In this document: in pieces, positions 53,497-62,309 of the stretch
Numbering within the stretch: the stretch's first letter is position 1
How the letters are laid out: each line of letters begins with the position of its first letter
Assembly (NCBI RefSeq): GCF_008729015.1
Contig: NZ_RKSM01000001.1
Span: forward strand, 3,162,001-3,226,000
Origin: Haloarcula sp. CBA1129
Lineage (GTDB): Archaea > Halobacteriota > Halobacteria > Halobacteriales > Haloarculaceae
DNA: 64,000 nucleotides
Reading direction: 5' to 3'
Made by a program: the position numbers and the translations under genes
The notes under the pieces: generated by a model
The model's database searches: none
Told to the model about the DNA's origin: nothing
Seen by the model: only the letters and a program-made list of their open reading frames with translations

Positions 53497-53793
53497 CTAC
53501 CGCCGCTTCGCCAGTTCTGCCCGCAAATCGTCCACATCCATTTCCTTCATCGATAACAGGACGAGCAGATGATAGACGATATCGGCCGACTCGTGGGCCA
53601 GTTCCTCGGTGTCGTCGTCTTTGGCGGCCAGAATCAGTTCCGTTGTCTCCTCGCCGAGTTTCTCCAGAACGGCGTTTTCGCCCTTCTCGTGGGTGAACAG
53701 CGAGGCGGTGTAGGAGTCTTCGGGAAGGTTCGCCTTCCGGTCCTCGATGACAGTGAACAGTTCATCGATGACGTCGCCGGTGTCGTCGCTCAT
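53497..53793 (-). CDS. hisE: Phosphoribosyl-ATP pyrophosphatase HisE
   Basis: A 98-aa enzyme that hydrolyses phosphoribosyl-ATP to phosphoribosyl-AMP in histidine synthesis. The all-alpha MazG-like motif is clear: EKLGEETTELILAAKDDD, then HESADIVYHLLVLL, with the acidic metal ligands. It is transcribed with pdxT just upstream (36 bases between the genes), although the two pathways are different. Confidence 0.95.
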   Translation of the reverse strand: MSDDTGDVIDELFTVIEDRKANLPEDSYTASLFTHEKGENAVLEKLGEETTELILAAKDDDTEELAHESADIVYHLLVLLSMKEMDVDDLRAELAKRR

Positions 53794-53829
53794 AGCCGCC
53801 GTTCGGTCAGCGGGGCCTTCAGGCCGTCG

Positions 53830-54423
53830 TTACGACTCCACGGAGTCGAAAAAGGCCAGATCGTGGATGCGCGGGTCCTCGGTCAGCTCGGGGTGGAACG
53901 ACGTGCCGACGACCGGCCCGTCACGGACTGCGACCGGACGGTCGTCCCACGTCGCCAGCACTTCGACGTCCGCGCCGACGTAGTCGATGACCGGCGCGCG
54001 GATGAACACCGCGGGGAACGGCTCGCCGAGCCCGTCCACGTCCAGCGGGGCCTCGAAACTGTCCTTCTGTCGCCCGAACGCGTTGCGCTCGACGGAGACA
54101 TCGATGACGTTCAGCGTGTCGACGCGGTCGTCCTGTGCGTCGCTCGCGCTGACAATGAGCCCAGCACACGTCGCCAGCACCGGCTTATCTGCCTCGACGT
54201 GGGTCTGGATTTCGTCGGCGATGCCCTCTCGGTGGATGAGCCGCGAAATCGTGGTGGATTCCCCGCCCGGCAGTAACAGCACGTCGCAGTCGGGGACCAG
54301 TCCCGATTCACGTATCTCGACGACCTCCGCAGTCCGGTCGTGGGCCGCTGCCGCCCGCCTGATCGCGTCCCCGTGTTCAGAGACATCGCCCTGAACCGCG
54401 AGTACACCCGCGCGTAGCGTCAT
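53830..54423 (-). CDS. pdxT: Pyridoxal 5'-phosphate synthase glutaminase subunit PdxT
   Basis: A 197-aa class-I glutamine amidotransferase of the PdxT family, which supplies ammonia to PdxS for vitamin B6 synthesis. AVQGDVSEH near residue 9, PGGEST near residue 54, the catalytic Cys in LATCAGLI near residue 85 and the His/Glu pair in TSFHPEL near residue 175 are present. PdxS is not in this window. It is upstream of hisE on the same strand. Confidence 0.95.
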   Translation of the reverse strand: MTLRAGVLAVQGDVSEHGDAIRRAAAAHDRTAEVVEIRESGLVPDCDVLLLPGGESTTISRLIHREGIADEIQTHVEADKPVLATCAGLIVSASDAQDDRVDTLNVIDVSVERNAFGRQKDSFEAPLDVDGLGEPFPAVFIRAPVIDYVGADVEVLATWDDRPVAVRDGPVVGTSFHPELTEDPRIHDLAFFDSVES

Positions 54424-54586
54424 GTGTCCTCGTTAGTGGGCCTGTGCGAAAAGCCTCTCGTCTCCCGCAAGGACCCCGGTAGCAGAGCCTGTGTTGGCCC
54501 CGCTGCGGTCGCCCACGACTCTCCAGTGTTCGCTCGGATATTAATCGAACCAAACGGTTAGGTGAGACGGACTGTAGACGTGGCAC

Positions 54587-55621
54587 ATGGGAAAGCGACG
54601 GCAGGACCCGGTCGAGGTAAACGCCGACGAGTCGGTAGACCTCTATGAGATATCGACTTGGGAGCCGCGGTCGACACTGGACCGGTTCGCCCACTGGCTC
54701 TACCACATCGGAATCCGCACGCTGCGGTACCTAGTCATTGTCGCAGCCATCGCGATTCTCCTCTTGCAGTTGGCGTTCGGGAGCCTCGGCGCACTCAGCG
54801 ACCAGCCGCTGTTTGCCGGAATGGCTATTCTTTCTGCCGTGCCGGCGCTCGGTCTCGCGGCCTACATCTACTACGCCGATGTGACCACGGAGGAACCGCT
54901 GACGTTGCTCGTGGGGACGTTCTTTCTGGGAGTGTTGTTTGCTGGCTTCGCCGGCATTCTCAACGGCTTTCTGGGGGAGCCAGTTCAGGCAATCGGCTCC
55001 GGGTTCGGGCTTGTGCCGTACCTCGGTCAGGTGTTCGTTTTCTTCCTCATTGTCGGGCCCGTCGAAGAGACGGTGAAACTGCTGGCGGTACGACTGTACG
55101 CGTTCCGCGACGAACGCTTCGACACTGTTGTCGACGGTGCGGTATACGGTGCTGTCGCCGGGCTGGGATTTGCGACCATCGAAAACGCGTTGTATATCAC
55201 CCAGAACGCAGAGATGGCCACCGGGACGGTTGAGTTACTCGCCGCCAGCAGCGATATCGCTGCGGTCAGAGCGCTCGCGGGGCCGGGCCACGTCATCTAC
55301 TCGGCCTTCGCTGGCTACTACCTCGGACTGGCCAAGTTCAATCCGGACGACGCCGGCCCAATCGTCCTGAAGGGACTGCTCATCGCTTCGCTCATCCACG
55401 CCGTCTACAACACGCTGGCCGGCCCAGTCACGGCCATCGCGGCCTCGATATACAACGTCAATTTCCTTGTCGCCTTCTTCGGCTTCGTCATCGTGTACGA
55501 CTCGATATTCGGCCTGCTATTGCTGAGGAAAATTCATGCCTATCGGCAGGCGTACAAGCGGGCTCACGAAGACTCGGATGAGGTCGCCCTTCGTCCGGAG
55601 AAGACAGAGTTCGACCCCTAG
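54587..55621 (+). CDS. PrsW-family intramembrane protease
   Basis: A 344-aa membrane protein with about eight segments. The PrsW motifs are visible: glutamates in GPVEETVKLLAVR near residue 163, GAVAGLGFATIENALYI near residue 190, and a histidine-containing GPGHVIYSAFAGYYLG near residue 232 and IHAVYNTL near residue 268. These make up the glutamate-type intramembrane protease site. Bacterial PrsW cleaves an anti-sigma factor; the substrate here is unknown. Its stop codon overlaps the stop of the convergent riboflavin synthase gene. Confidence 0.88.
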   Translation: MGKRRQDPVEVNADESVDLYEISTWEPRSTLDRFAHWLYHIGIRTLRYLVIVAAIAILLLQLAFGSLGALSDQPLFAGMAILSAVPALGLAAYIYYADVTTEEPLTLLVGTFFLGVLFAGFAGILNGFLGEPVQAIGSGFGLVPYLGQVFVFFLIVGPVEETVKLLAVRLYAFRDERFDTVVDGAVYGAVAGLGFATIENALYITQNAEMATGTVELLAASSDIAAVRALAGPGHVIYSAFAGYYLGLAKFNPDDAGPIVLKGLLIASLIHAVYNTLAGPVTAIAASIYNVNFLVAFFGFVIVYDSIFGLLLLRKIHAYRQAYKRAHEDSDEVALRPEKTEFDP

Positions 55622-56196
55622 ACCAACTGTTCGACGTACTTCGCGACCACGTCGACCTCCAGATGCACCGGATCTCCGACCGACTTCTCCGACAGCGTCG
55701 TCTCGGCGTACGTCGTCGGGATGATCGCCACGTCGAACTCCTCGGAGCGCCGGTCGGCGACGGTCAGGCTGATGCCGTCGACCGTTATCGACCCCTTCTG
55801 CACTAGGTAGTCTCGGTGGGCCTCTGGCAGAGAGAACGTGAACGTCCAGTCTTCGCCCTCCTGTTCGATGCCGACGATCTCGGCCGTCGTGTCGACGTGG
55901 CCCTGCACGATGTGGCCGTCGAACCGGCCGTCGGCGGGCATCGCTCGTTCAAGGTTCACCCGGTCGCCGCCGTCGAGGTCATCGAAGAACGTCCGAGCGA
56001 GGGTTTCCTGCGCGAGAAACACCTCGAACCACTCGCCGTCGGTCACCTTCTCGACGGTGAGACAGACGCCGCTGACGCTGATCGACTGGCCGTGGTCGAG
56101 TCCCTCGAACGGCGCGCCGATCCGCATCCGACGCCCGCCTTCGTCATCGATGACTGCCTGCACCTCGCCGGTCGTCTCGACGATTCCGGTGAACAT
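55618..56196 (-). CDS. ribE: Riboflavin synthase (bacterial alpha-subunit type)
   Basis: A 192-aa enzyme built of two lumazine-binding repeats: MFTGIVETTGEVQAV with SVSGVCLTVEKV, then GHIVQGHVDTTAEI with ITVDGISLTVAD. It converts lumazine to riboflavin. Many archaea use a different, unrelated riboflavin synthase; haloarchaea carry this bacterial kind. The ATG at 56196 gives the canonical MFTGIVE start, and the longer reading upstream is not conserved. Its stop codon shares two bases with the stop of the PrsW gene. Confidence 0.95.
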   Translation of the reverse strand: MFTGIVETTGEVQAVIDDEGGRRMRIGAPFEGLDHGQSISVSGVCLTVEKVTDGEWFEVFLAQETLARTFFDDLDGGDRVNLERAMPADGRFDGHIVQGHVDTTAEIVGIEQEGEDWTFTFSLPEAHRDYLVQKGSITVDGISLTVADRRSEEFDVAIIPTTYAETTLSEKSVGDPVHLEVDVVAKYVEQLV

Positions 56197-56324
56197 ACCC
56201 CAGATACGGTACGGCCCGCGGAAAGCACTTCGCTTCCCGGAGACGTAACATAGACTCGGAATCGAGTAATTATTTACGAGATTACAGGGGAAGGAATTTA
56301 CTCTCGCCGCTGGTACTGCGGTGT

Positions 56325-56468
56325 ATGGCAGCCACGACCGACGCTGACCACGACTGGACCGCCCGTCACGCACGGACGGGCCCAACCGAAACGAAGCGGG
56401 TCGTCGACGTACCCGACGACTGCACGGACTGGGACCTAAGACACGCGGAGACGAAAAGCCGCAGTTAG
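56325..56468 (+). CDS. Small haloarchaeal-type protein (47 aa)
   Basis: A 47-aa polar frame (MAATTDADHDWTARHARTGP start, then KRVVDVPDDCTDWDLRHAE). It is divergent from riboflavin synthase and ends inside the 3' edge of pgk on the other strand. Its acidic composition and its own upstream stretch (GAATTTACTC) support a real gene, but there is no recognised family. Confidence 0.5.
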   Translation: MAATTDADHDWTARHARTGPTETKRVVDVPDDCTDWDLRHAETKSRS

Positions 56469-57667
56469 CGCTGGAGCGCTTCGACGCCGACCAGTTCCGC
56501 ACCGGTCAGTGCCCGGATGTAGGCCCCCCCTGCAATAGAGACGTGGCCGAACTCGTCTTCTGTCATCCCGTACATTTCGATGGCCCGCGACGTGTCGCCG
56601 CCGCCGACGACGGAGAAGCAATCGGTGTCGGCGATGGCTTCGAGCACGCCGGCGGTACCGACGGAGAAGCGCTCGTCCTCGAACATCCCCAGCGCGCCCT
56701 TCACGAAGACGGCCTCAGAGTCGCGGATGATGGGCGAGTACTCCATGACGGTCTCGCTGCCGACATCGAGGTAGGAGACGCTTTTCTCCTCGATGTCGTC
56801 GACGGCCTGTTCGGCGCGGTCACCGTCGTCTTCGTAGGCTAGATCGACCGCGAGCGTGATCTGGTCGCGGTGCTCATCGAGCATGGTCTCTATTTTCTCG
56901 CTGTTCTGTTCCCACTGCTCGTCGTAGAGGTTCGCGTCGTCGATGTCGTAGCCGACCGGGTAGCCCGCGGCCCGCAGGAACAGTTCGCCCGCGATACCGC
57001 CAAGGAGGAAGTCGTCGACTTTCTCGTCGAGATGAGTCATCACGTCGATGACGTCGGTGGCTTTCGTTCCGCCGACGACCATCGTCACCTGCCCGTCGAA
57101 CTCCTTCTCGGCGATGGCGGTGTTGGCCTCGTACTCGGTCTCCATCACGCGGCCGGCGTAGGCGTCCATCACGAGCGGGAAGCCCACCAGCGAGGCGTGT
57201 GAGCGGTGGGCCGCCGAGTAGGCGTCGTTGATGTAGGCGTCGAACTCCCCGGCCAGCGTCTGGACGAACTCTGTCTGGGCCTTCACTTCGGGGTCTTCCT
57301 CGGGGAGTTCGTCGTCGCACATCCGGGTGTTTTCCAGCACGAGCACGTCGCCGCTGTCGAGATCGGCGATATCGTGAATCGCCTGTGGCCCGTAGGTCTC
57401 GTCGACAAAGTCCACGTCGTGGTCGATGTGCTCCGCGAGGATGTCGGCGTGCTGGGAAAGCGAGACGAAGTCATCGCGGCCCGGGCGGCCCTGATGGGCC
57501 ATGATTGCGATCTCGAACCCGCGGTCGACGAGTTCGCTGATCGTCTCCGCGTGCCGGTCGAACCGTCGGTTGTCCTGTACCGTGCCGTCCTCCACCGGTG
57601 AATTGAGGTCGAGTCGGACGAGGGCGCGCTGTCCGTCGTCGAGGTCATCGAGCGTCTGGAACGTCAT
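56465..57667 (-). CDS. pgk: Phosphoglycerate kinase
   Basis: A 400-aa phosphoglycerate kinase. The N-terminal substrate motif VRLDLNSPVEDG, MAHQGRPGRDDF, and the ATP site GGGDTSRAIEMYG with GHVSIAGGA near the C-terminus are in order. It interconverts 1,3-bisphosphoglycerate and 3-phosphoglycerate. The ATG at 57667 is chosen over the GTG immediately upstream. It lies downstream of gap on the same strand, after about 310 bases. Confidence 0.97.
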   Translation of the reverse strand: MTFQTLDDLDDGQRALVRLDLNSPVEDGTVQDNRRFDRHAETISELVDRGFEIAIMAHQGRPGRDDFVSLSQHADILAEHIDHDVDFVDETYGPQAIHDIADLDSGDVLVLENTRMCDDELPEEDPEVKAQTEFVQTLAGEFDAYINDAYSAAHRSHASLVGFPLVMDAYAGRVMETEYEANTAIAEKEFDGQVTMVVGGTKATDVIDVMTHLDEKVDDFLLGGIAGELFLRAAGYPVGYDIDDANLYDEQWEQNSEKIETMLDEHRDQITLAVDLAYEDDGDRAEQAVDDIEEKSVSYLDVGSETVMEYSPIIRDSEAVFVKGALGMFEDERFSVGTAGVLEAIADTDCFSVVGGGDTSRAIEMYGMTEDEFGHVSIAGGAYIRALTGAELVGVEALQR

Positions 57668-57979
57668 CACTCGGGAGGAAACCTGCTGGCCGCTTAACGG
57701 TTTCCGAGTCCGAGTAGTGGACGGCTTGCCGGGTGAGTAGCACTGCTACGTGTGCCGGCTGCCAACGCAGAAATGGGGAGAGAGATGGGGTGGGAGTTGG
57801 TGGGGTCACCGTCGCCGTACACAGTTGACACCGGGTCACAGATGTCGACTGCGGGCACAGCTGATTGTGCCGACACACAGAGCTGACCAGTGGTCAAGTG
57901 CTGGTCGGACTCTCTGTGTGCCGTATTCTTAGTAAATAATAATTATAAACCTTTCTGACGCCACAAACCGTTTCGGCGC
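57668..57979 (-). promoter_or_regulatory. Gap-pgk intergenic region with a long imperfect hairpin
   Basis: This 312-base gap holds no open frame worth calling. The main feature is CACACAGAG (57874-57882) facing CTCTGTGTG (57912-57920), with an inner GACCAG (57885-57890)/CTGGTC (57901-57906) pair, so one hairpin of about 47 bases. Next to it is a strongly AT-rich stretch (57925-57950) with TTATAATTATTATT on the transcribed strand. This could end gap transcription or form a pgk promoter with a regulator site. Confidence 0.45.
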
Positions 57980-58984
57980 CTACTCTGTAATGTACTCGGC
58001 CACGTCGAGCATCCGGTTCGAGAAGCCGTACTCGTTGTCGTACCAAGTGAGGATCTTCGTCTGCCCATTGACGACGTTCGTCGAGGCGAGGTCGACCTGC
58101 GTGGAGTACGGGTCACCGAGGATATCGGAGGAGACCACATCGTCGTTCGTGACGCCGAGCACGCCTTCAAGTTCGCCGGCGGCGGCTTCCTCGAAGGCGG
58201 CGTTGACATCGCCCTCTGTCACGTCTTCGTCGAGGTCGACGACGAACTCGGTGATGGAGCCGTTGGGAACCGGGACGCGGATGGCCATCCCGTCGAGTTT
58301 GCCCTCAAGCTCGGGCAGGACCTCGGTGGTCGCCTGCGCAGCGCCGGTCGAGGTCGGGATGATGTTCTCGGCGGCCGCGCGGCGACGGCGGGGCTTGCCG
58401 TTCGGGCCGTCCATCAGGTTCTGGGAGCCGGTGTAGGCGTGGACCGTCGTCAGCTGACCGACGTTGATGCCGAACTCCTCGTCCAGCACCTTCGCGACCG
58501 GCGTGATGGAGTTGGTCGTACAGGAGGCGTTCGAGACGACATCTTCGCCATCGTACTCGTCGTGGTTGACGCCGTAGACGATCTGCTTGACTGGTTCGTC
58601 GCCCTTCGGCGGCGCGGAGATGAGGACCTTGTCGGCCCCGGCGTCGAGATGCTGGCTCGCGTCCTCCTTGGTGCGGAAGATGCCGGTCGCCTCGAAGGCA
58701 ACGTCCACATCGAGGTCGTCCCACGGGAGCTGTGTGGGATCTGTCTCGTGGAAGATGCCCGCCTCGAAGTCGGTCCCCTCGACCGTGAGGACGCCGTCGT
58801 CGACGCTGGCTCCTTCGAGTTCACCCATAACGGTGTCGTACTGGGCGAAGTAGTCGATCTCCGAATCGTCCATCACGTCGTTGATACCGACGATCTCGAC
58901 GTCGTCGTTGTGTAACGATGCGCGGAATACGTTGCGGCCGATACGGCCGAAGCCGTTGAGGCCGACGCGGACTGGCTCACTCAT
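57980..58984 (-). CDS. gap: Glyceraldehyde-3-phosphate dehydrogenase, bacterial type
   Basis: A 334-aa enzyme of the bacterial/eukaryotic class I family. NAD-binding GLNGFGRIGRNVFR is at residues 8-21, the catalytic Cys in SNASCTTNS near residue 155, and TVHAYTGSQNLMDGP then WYDNEYGFSNRM follow. The usual archaeal GapN or class II enzyme is different, so this is the bacterial-like enzyme known in haloarchaea and probably obtained by ancient transfer. It precedes pgk, which fits glycolysis/gluconeogenesis. Confidence 0.97.
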   Translation of the reverse strand: MSEPVRVGLNGFGRIGRNVFRASLHNDDVEIVGINDVMDDSEIDYFAQYDTVMGELEGASVDDGVLTVEGTDFEAGIFHETDPTQLPWDDLDVDVAFEATGIFRTKEDASQHLDAGADKVLISAPPKGDEPVKQIVYGVNHDEYDGEDVVSNASCTTNSITPVAKVLDEEFGINVGQLTTVHAYTGSQNLMDGPNGKPRRRRAAAENIIPTSTGAAQATTEVLPELEGKLDGMAIRVPVPNGSITEFVVDLDEDVTEGDVNAAFEEAAAGELEGVLGVTNDDVVSSDILGDPYSTQVDLASTNVVNGQTKILTWYDNEYGFSNRMLDVAEYITE

Positions 58985-59138
58985 TGGTACCTAGAGAGGC
59001 AGTCGGTCAGTGTAAAGTGTTTTCGGATTTGTTGTAAATTTGTGTTTGTTTATGCGCGTTCGGGTTCGAATGATTAATAGTGATAGTGTCTGCTCGAGTG
59101 AGAGCATCTGCTCGACAGTGTCAGTTGACAGGTCACAG

Positions 59139-59169
59139 GTTCGTCCGAAGGCTTTTGAAACGGACGAAC
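59139..59169 (+). promoter_or_regulatory. Perfect palindrome over the hsp20 TATA region
   Basis: GTTCGTCCG (59139-59147) and CGGACGAAC (59161-59169) are perfect 9-bp inverted arms separated by 13 bases that contain CTTTTGAAA, the likely TATA box. The TATA lies about 29 bases before the ATG at 59186. A protein bound to both arms would cover the promoter, so this is a strong candidate heat-shock operator. Confidence 0.65.
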
Positions 59170-59185
59170 GTACTGACCTATAGGA

Positions 59186-59572
59186 ATGAGACGCGATGAC
59201 AGTGACGACCCGTTTGACGAGTTCTTCCGGGAAATAGAGCGGATGATGGACGAAATGATGGGGGCCGAAGGCGACGTTCACATCGACCGGGACACCGGTG
59301 GTGGTGGGGCTGACCTCCACGTCGACGTTCACGAAACCGACGAGGAAATCCGGGTTGTCGCCGACGTTCCGGGCGTCGACAAGGACGCAATCGACCTCAA
59401 GTGTGACGGCACTGTCCTCACCATCAACGCCGAGAGCGCGGAACGCGAGTACCACGAACGACTGACGCTACCGACCCGCGTCGACGAACACTCCGCCGCC
59501 GCGACGTACAACAACGGTATCCTCGAAGTCACCTTCGACCCCGAAGAGGACTCTGCCGACATCGAACTGTAG
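59186..59572 (+). CDS. hsp20: Small heat-shock protein (Hsp20/alpha-crystallin)
   Basis: A 128-aa ATP-independent chaperone. After a short N-terminal arm with FDEFFREIERMMDEMM and an acidic Gly-rich linker comes an alpha-crystallin domain: DLHVDVHETDEEIRVVADVPGVD, then LTINAESAEREYHERLTLPT and NNGILEVTF, given here as separate landmarks. It prevents aggregation of unfolded proteins. It is transcribed alone, and its leader is short or absent. Confidence 0.94.
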   Translation: MRRDDSDDPFDEFFREIERMMDEMMGAEGDVHIDRDTGGGGADLHVDVHETDEEIRVVADVPGVDKDAIDLKCDGTVLTINAESAEREYHERLTLPTRVDEHSAAATYNNGILEVTFDPEEDSADIEL

Positions 59573-59629
59573 CGCGCCCGTCGCGTTCTCGTCGCTGTTC
59601 TGTCCACTATTTCCACCGCAGCGACAGCC

Positions 59630-60493
59630 CTACCGTTCCGCCGTGGTGCGTATCAACGCCGCCAGATCGTCCCAGAAGCCGTCCTCGTACTTGGTCGCCG
59701 AGTCGATTGTCGGCCGAGCGTTCGTTTCGTTGACTACCGCGCGGTCTTCGGTCACCAGCAGGTCGACGCCGAGATACGGAATCGCCAGTTCGTCGGCTGC
59801 GTCCTCGGCTAATTCGCGTAGCTCCGTTGGCAGTTCTTGGCCCTCGGCCTCGGCCCCGCGGTGAACGTTGTGCTTCCACCGGCCCTGCTCGCGGCTCGCT
59901 TCGGGGAGCCGGCGCTCGACCGCGCCGACGTACTCGCCGTCGACGACCATCACGCGGTAGTCGGCGGCGTTGGGCATGTACTCCTGAACGAGAAACGACT
60001 GGTCGCTGACCGCGCGGTAGTCATGGACCAGATCGAGGTAGTCGACGATGCCGAGAAACGAATCCAGATCGTGGGCCTTGGCCACGCCGACGCCGCGGGT
60101 CGTCGAGTTCGGCTTCACCACAACGGGGGGGTCGAACCGCTCGAACGCCGCCGTCAGTTCGGCCTCGCTCGCCGGGTTCGACACGACGACGGTTTCGGGA
60201 ACAGGGATGTCCGCACGGCCGAGGCGCGCCAGCACGTCGGCCTTGTTCCGCGAGCGGAGGATGGCTTCGCGGTCGTTGACCCACGGCACGTCCAGCATGG
60301 CGTCGGCGACCGCCCCCTCCATGATTCGAGAGGGGTAGACGAAGCCCACGTCGTACTCGTCAAACGGGCTCTCGTCGAGCGGCAGCGTCCGCTCGGCCGT
60401 CTCGACGTGGCCCACCTCGATGTCCCGGGCCGAAAGCGGCCCCTGCATCCGCTCGAAGGTCTCGGCGTTCGTGGCGACGGCCAGCCTGTGCAT
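59630..60493 (-). CDS. RimK-type ATP-grasp ligase
   Basis: A 287-aa ATP-grasp protein. It has an N-terminal domain of about 90 residues (FVYPSRIMEGAVADA), then the ATP-grasp core with RSRNKADVLARLGRADIPVPET, VVVKPNSTTRGVGV, FLVQEYMPNAADYRVMVVDG and the metal-binding GVDLLVTEDRAVVNETNARP near residue 240. RimK-like ligases join amino acids to proteins or small acids; the exact substrate cannot be told. The order of motifs is complete, so it should be active. Confidence 0.88.
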   Translation of the reverse strand: MHRLAVATNAETFERMQGPLSARDIEVGHVETAERTLPLDESPFDEYDVGFVYPSRIMEGAVADAMLDVPWVNDREAILRSRNKADVLARLGRADIPVPETVVVSNPASEAELTAAFERFDPPVVVKPNSTTRGVGVAKAHDLDSFLGIVDYLDLVHDYRAVSDQSFLVQEYMPNAADYRVMVVDGEYVGAVERRLPEASREQGRWKHNVHRGAEAEGQELPTELRELAEDAADELAIPYLGVDLLVTEDRAVVNETNARPTIDSATKYEDGFWDDLAALIRTTAER

Positions 60494-60649
60494 GGGTTTC
60501 AGTTGGTTTGGAGGGATAAAACACGCTCGCAGCCACTGTCAGCACGCGGTGGCCGAACCCTGTTACGTATCGCGTACTGCTCGCTGCCAGCCACAGAACG
60601 GCGGTGTACAATCCACGAATGCGAAACGATTGGCGAAATTGTCAGAGAA

Positions 60650-60665
60650 CCACTAAGTATAGTGG
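60650..60665 (+). promoter_or_regulatory. Perfect palindrome over the usp TATA region
   Basis: CCACTA (60650-60655) and TAGTGG (60660-60665) are perfect arms around AGTA. The dyad contains TAAGTATA, the TATA-like element centred about 24 bases before the GTG start at 60682. This fits an operator on a leaderless promoter. Confidence 0.6.
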
Positions 60666-60681
60666 GAGAAATAGGACAGTC

Positions 60682-61113
60682 GTGTACGACGATATACTCT
60701 TTCCGACGGACGGGAGTGACGGCGCAGACGAAGCACTTGCCCACGCGCTCGAACTGGCGAAGACACACGACTCGACGATTCATGTGCTCTCTGTCGTCGA
60801 TTCGACGTATCTCGGGAGCGCCGCGGCAGAAGCCACGACCATCGAATCACTACAGGAACAGACCGAGCAGGTCATCGATGAGACGGTCGATGACATTGCC
60901 CACCACGGCGCGGCCGTCGTCGCCGAGCACCGAATGGGTGACCCGTACGAGGAGATCATTGGCTACGCTGAGGCTGCGGGCGTCGATATGATCGTCATGG
61001 GAACCCACGGCCGGACCGGTCTGGACCGGTTTCTGCTAGGGAGCGTCGCCGAGAAGGTCGTTCGGACGGCGGACACACCGGTAATGACGGTCCGACTGTC
61101 CGACGAGGCGTAG
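60682..61113 (+). CDS. Universal stress protein (UspA family)
   Basis: A 143-aa cytoplasmic protein of the UspA family: YDDILFPTDGSDGADEALAH at the start, and the ATP-binding GTHGRTGLDRFLLGSVAEKV region near residue 113 with the final VMTV strand. The GTG at 60682 gives the normal beginning (VYDDILFPTDGS). Its function is in stress tolerance; the details are unknown. A palindrome overlies its TATA region. Confidence 0.92.
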   Translation: MYDDILFPTDGSDGADEALAHALELAKTHDSTIHVLSVVDSTYLGSAAAEATTIESLQEQTEQVIDETVDDIAHHGAAVVAEHRMGDPYEEIIGYAEAAGVDMIVMGTHGRTGLDRFLLGSVAEKVVRTADTPVMTVRLSDEA

Positions 61114-61173
61114 CGGCCGCTGTCAGCGTTGGCATCCCACCTAGAGCAGTGGGTGCCCTGTAGTGCTGCCGGG

Positions 61174-61368
61174 TCACTTGCCGCGACTTCGTCGGAGCGC
61201 CCACAGAACGAGGAGGGCACCCTCGACGCGAGCGGCGCTGTACACCCACGGGCGCAGGTCTATTTCGTCGCTGTTCGTCGTCGCGAGCCCCATCCAGAAG
61301 TCGACGACCTGCCGGGGCCGGAGCAGTTCGAGGACACCGAGGGTCAGAAGTACGAGTCGGAATGCCAT
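61174..61368 (-). CDS. Small membrane-associated protein (64 aa)
   Basis: A 64-aa protein with a hydrophobic N-terminal helix (AFRLVLLTLGVLELL), a polar middle and a second moderately hydrophobic helix (VEGALLVLWALRR). The ATG at 61368 is chosen because the segment begins there. It is similar in character to small haloarchaeal membrane proteins of unknown function. It is convergent with the stress gene and followed by L10e on the same strand. Confidence 0.6.
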   Translation of the reverse strand: MAFRLVLLTLGVLELLRPRQVVDFWMGLATTNSDEIDLRPWVYSAARVEGALLVLWALRRSRGK

Positions 61369-61556
61369 GTTCGACGGTACGCAGGACGACTGCAAGAGTA
61401 TTGTGGGTACTGGTGACATGGTACAAGAATGCCCCCCGAGCGCATGGTTTCGCGATTGAGGCACGGCTCAGTACCCTACGGAGCGGCCGGAAAACGAGGC
61501 CGGGCGACGATCAGCGGTCGTCCAGCCCTGCGAACGGCGAGCGAACGCCGCTCGAC

Positions 61557-62090
61557 TTACGCGATCAGCAGTTCTTCGCCGCGTTCGACCTTGATACGGC
61601 AAGAAGGCGTGATCTTGTTGTAGGCGCGGCGGAACGCTTCCTTGACGTGCTCTGCGTCCTCGACGTTGCAGTAGGCGGTGAACAGCTGTTCGCCGGCCTG
61701 AACGCGGGCGGCGGTGCCGACGATCTTCCCGAAGGCGGCACGCATCCCGTCGGAGACACGGTCGGCCCCGGCACCGGTCGCCTGCTTGTTCTCGCGCAGG
61801 ACTTGGTGGGGGAACTTCCGCAGCGTCATCTTGTAGTCGCCTTCCTCACCGATCTCCTTGATGAGGTGGCGGTTGGCCGACAGGCGGGAGGCCTCCAGCG
61901 AGCCGTGACGGAGCTGGACGGTCTCCTCGACGATGAGGCTGATCTGGACGGGGTAATCGTCGGCGTCCTTCTGTTTGCGGCCCATCTTGTGCTGTGCGAT
62001 TTTCGAACCGGGAATGCCCGTGATGTATTCGCGTCGGGTGTACGCGGGCTTGTCGATGTCCCGGTACATTGAGGCGGGTTTGTCCGACAT
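61557..62090 (-). CDS. rpl10e: 50S ribosomal protein L10e (uL16)
   Basis: A 177-aa L10e (uL16), which sits near the peptidyl-transferase centre and the stalk base. [18 protein letters not shown] near residue 14, [20 protein letters not shown] near residue 76 and [17 protein letters not shown] near residue 115 are typical. The ATG at 62090 gives the usual [11 protein letters not shown] start; the few codons upstream are not conserved. It is transcribed alone. Confidence 0.97.
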   Translation of the reverse strand: MSDKPASMYRDIDKPAYTRREYITGIPGSKIAQHKMGRKQKDADDYPVQISLIVEETVQLRHGSLEASRLSANRHLIKEIGEEGDYKMTLRKFPHQVLRENKQATGAGADRVSDGMRAAFGKIVGTAARVQAGEQLFTAYCNVEDAEHVKEAFRRAYNKITPSCRIKVERGEELLIA

Positions 62091-62309
62091 AGGTACTCTT
62101 GGAGAATACGTCGCCGAGCGGCCCAATAAGGGCTTCGAACCCGCCCGGCCGCGTGTCGTGGTGTCTCACACAGCGGCCTACAGCCGCGAACGGCCCCGTA
62201 CCGGCCGTCGCTGTGGCCGGGCTCCTGTGTCTCGGTCCGGTGTGAGCTGTCGCCGGTAACACCGCTGTCACCGCGTTCTTTTACGCTTCGCGCGCCTATA
62301 GACGGTAAC

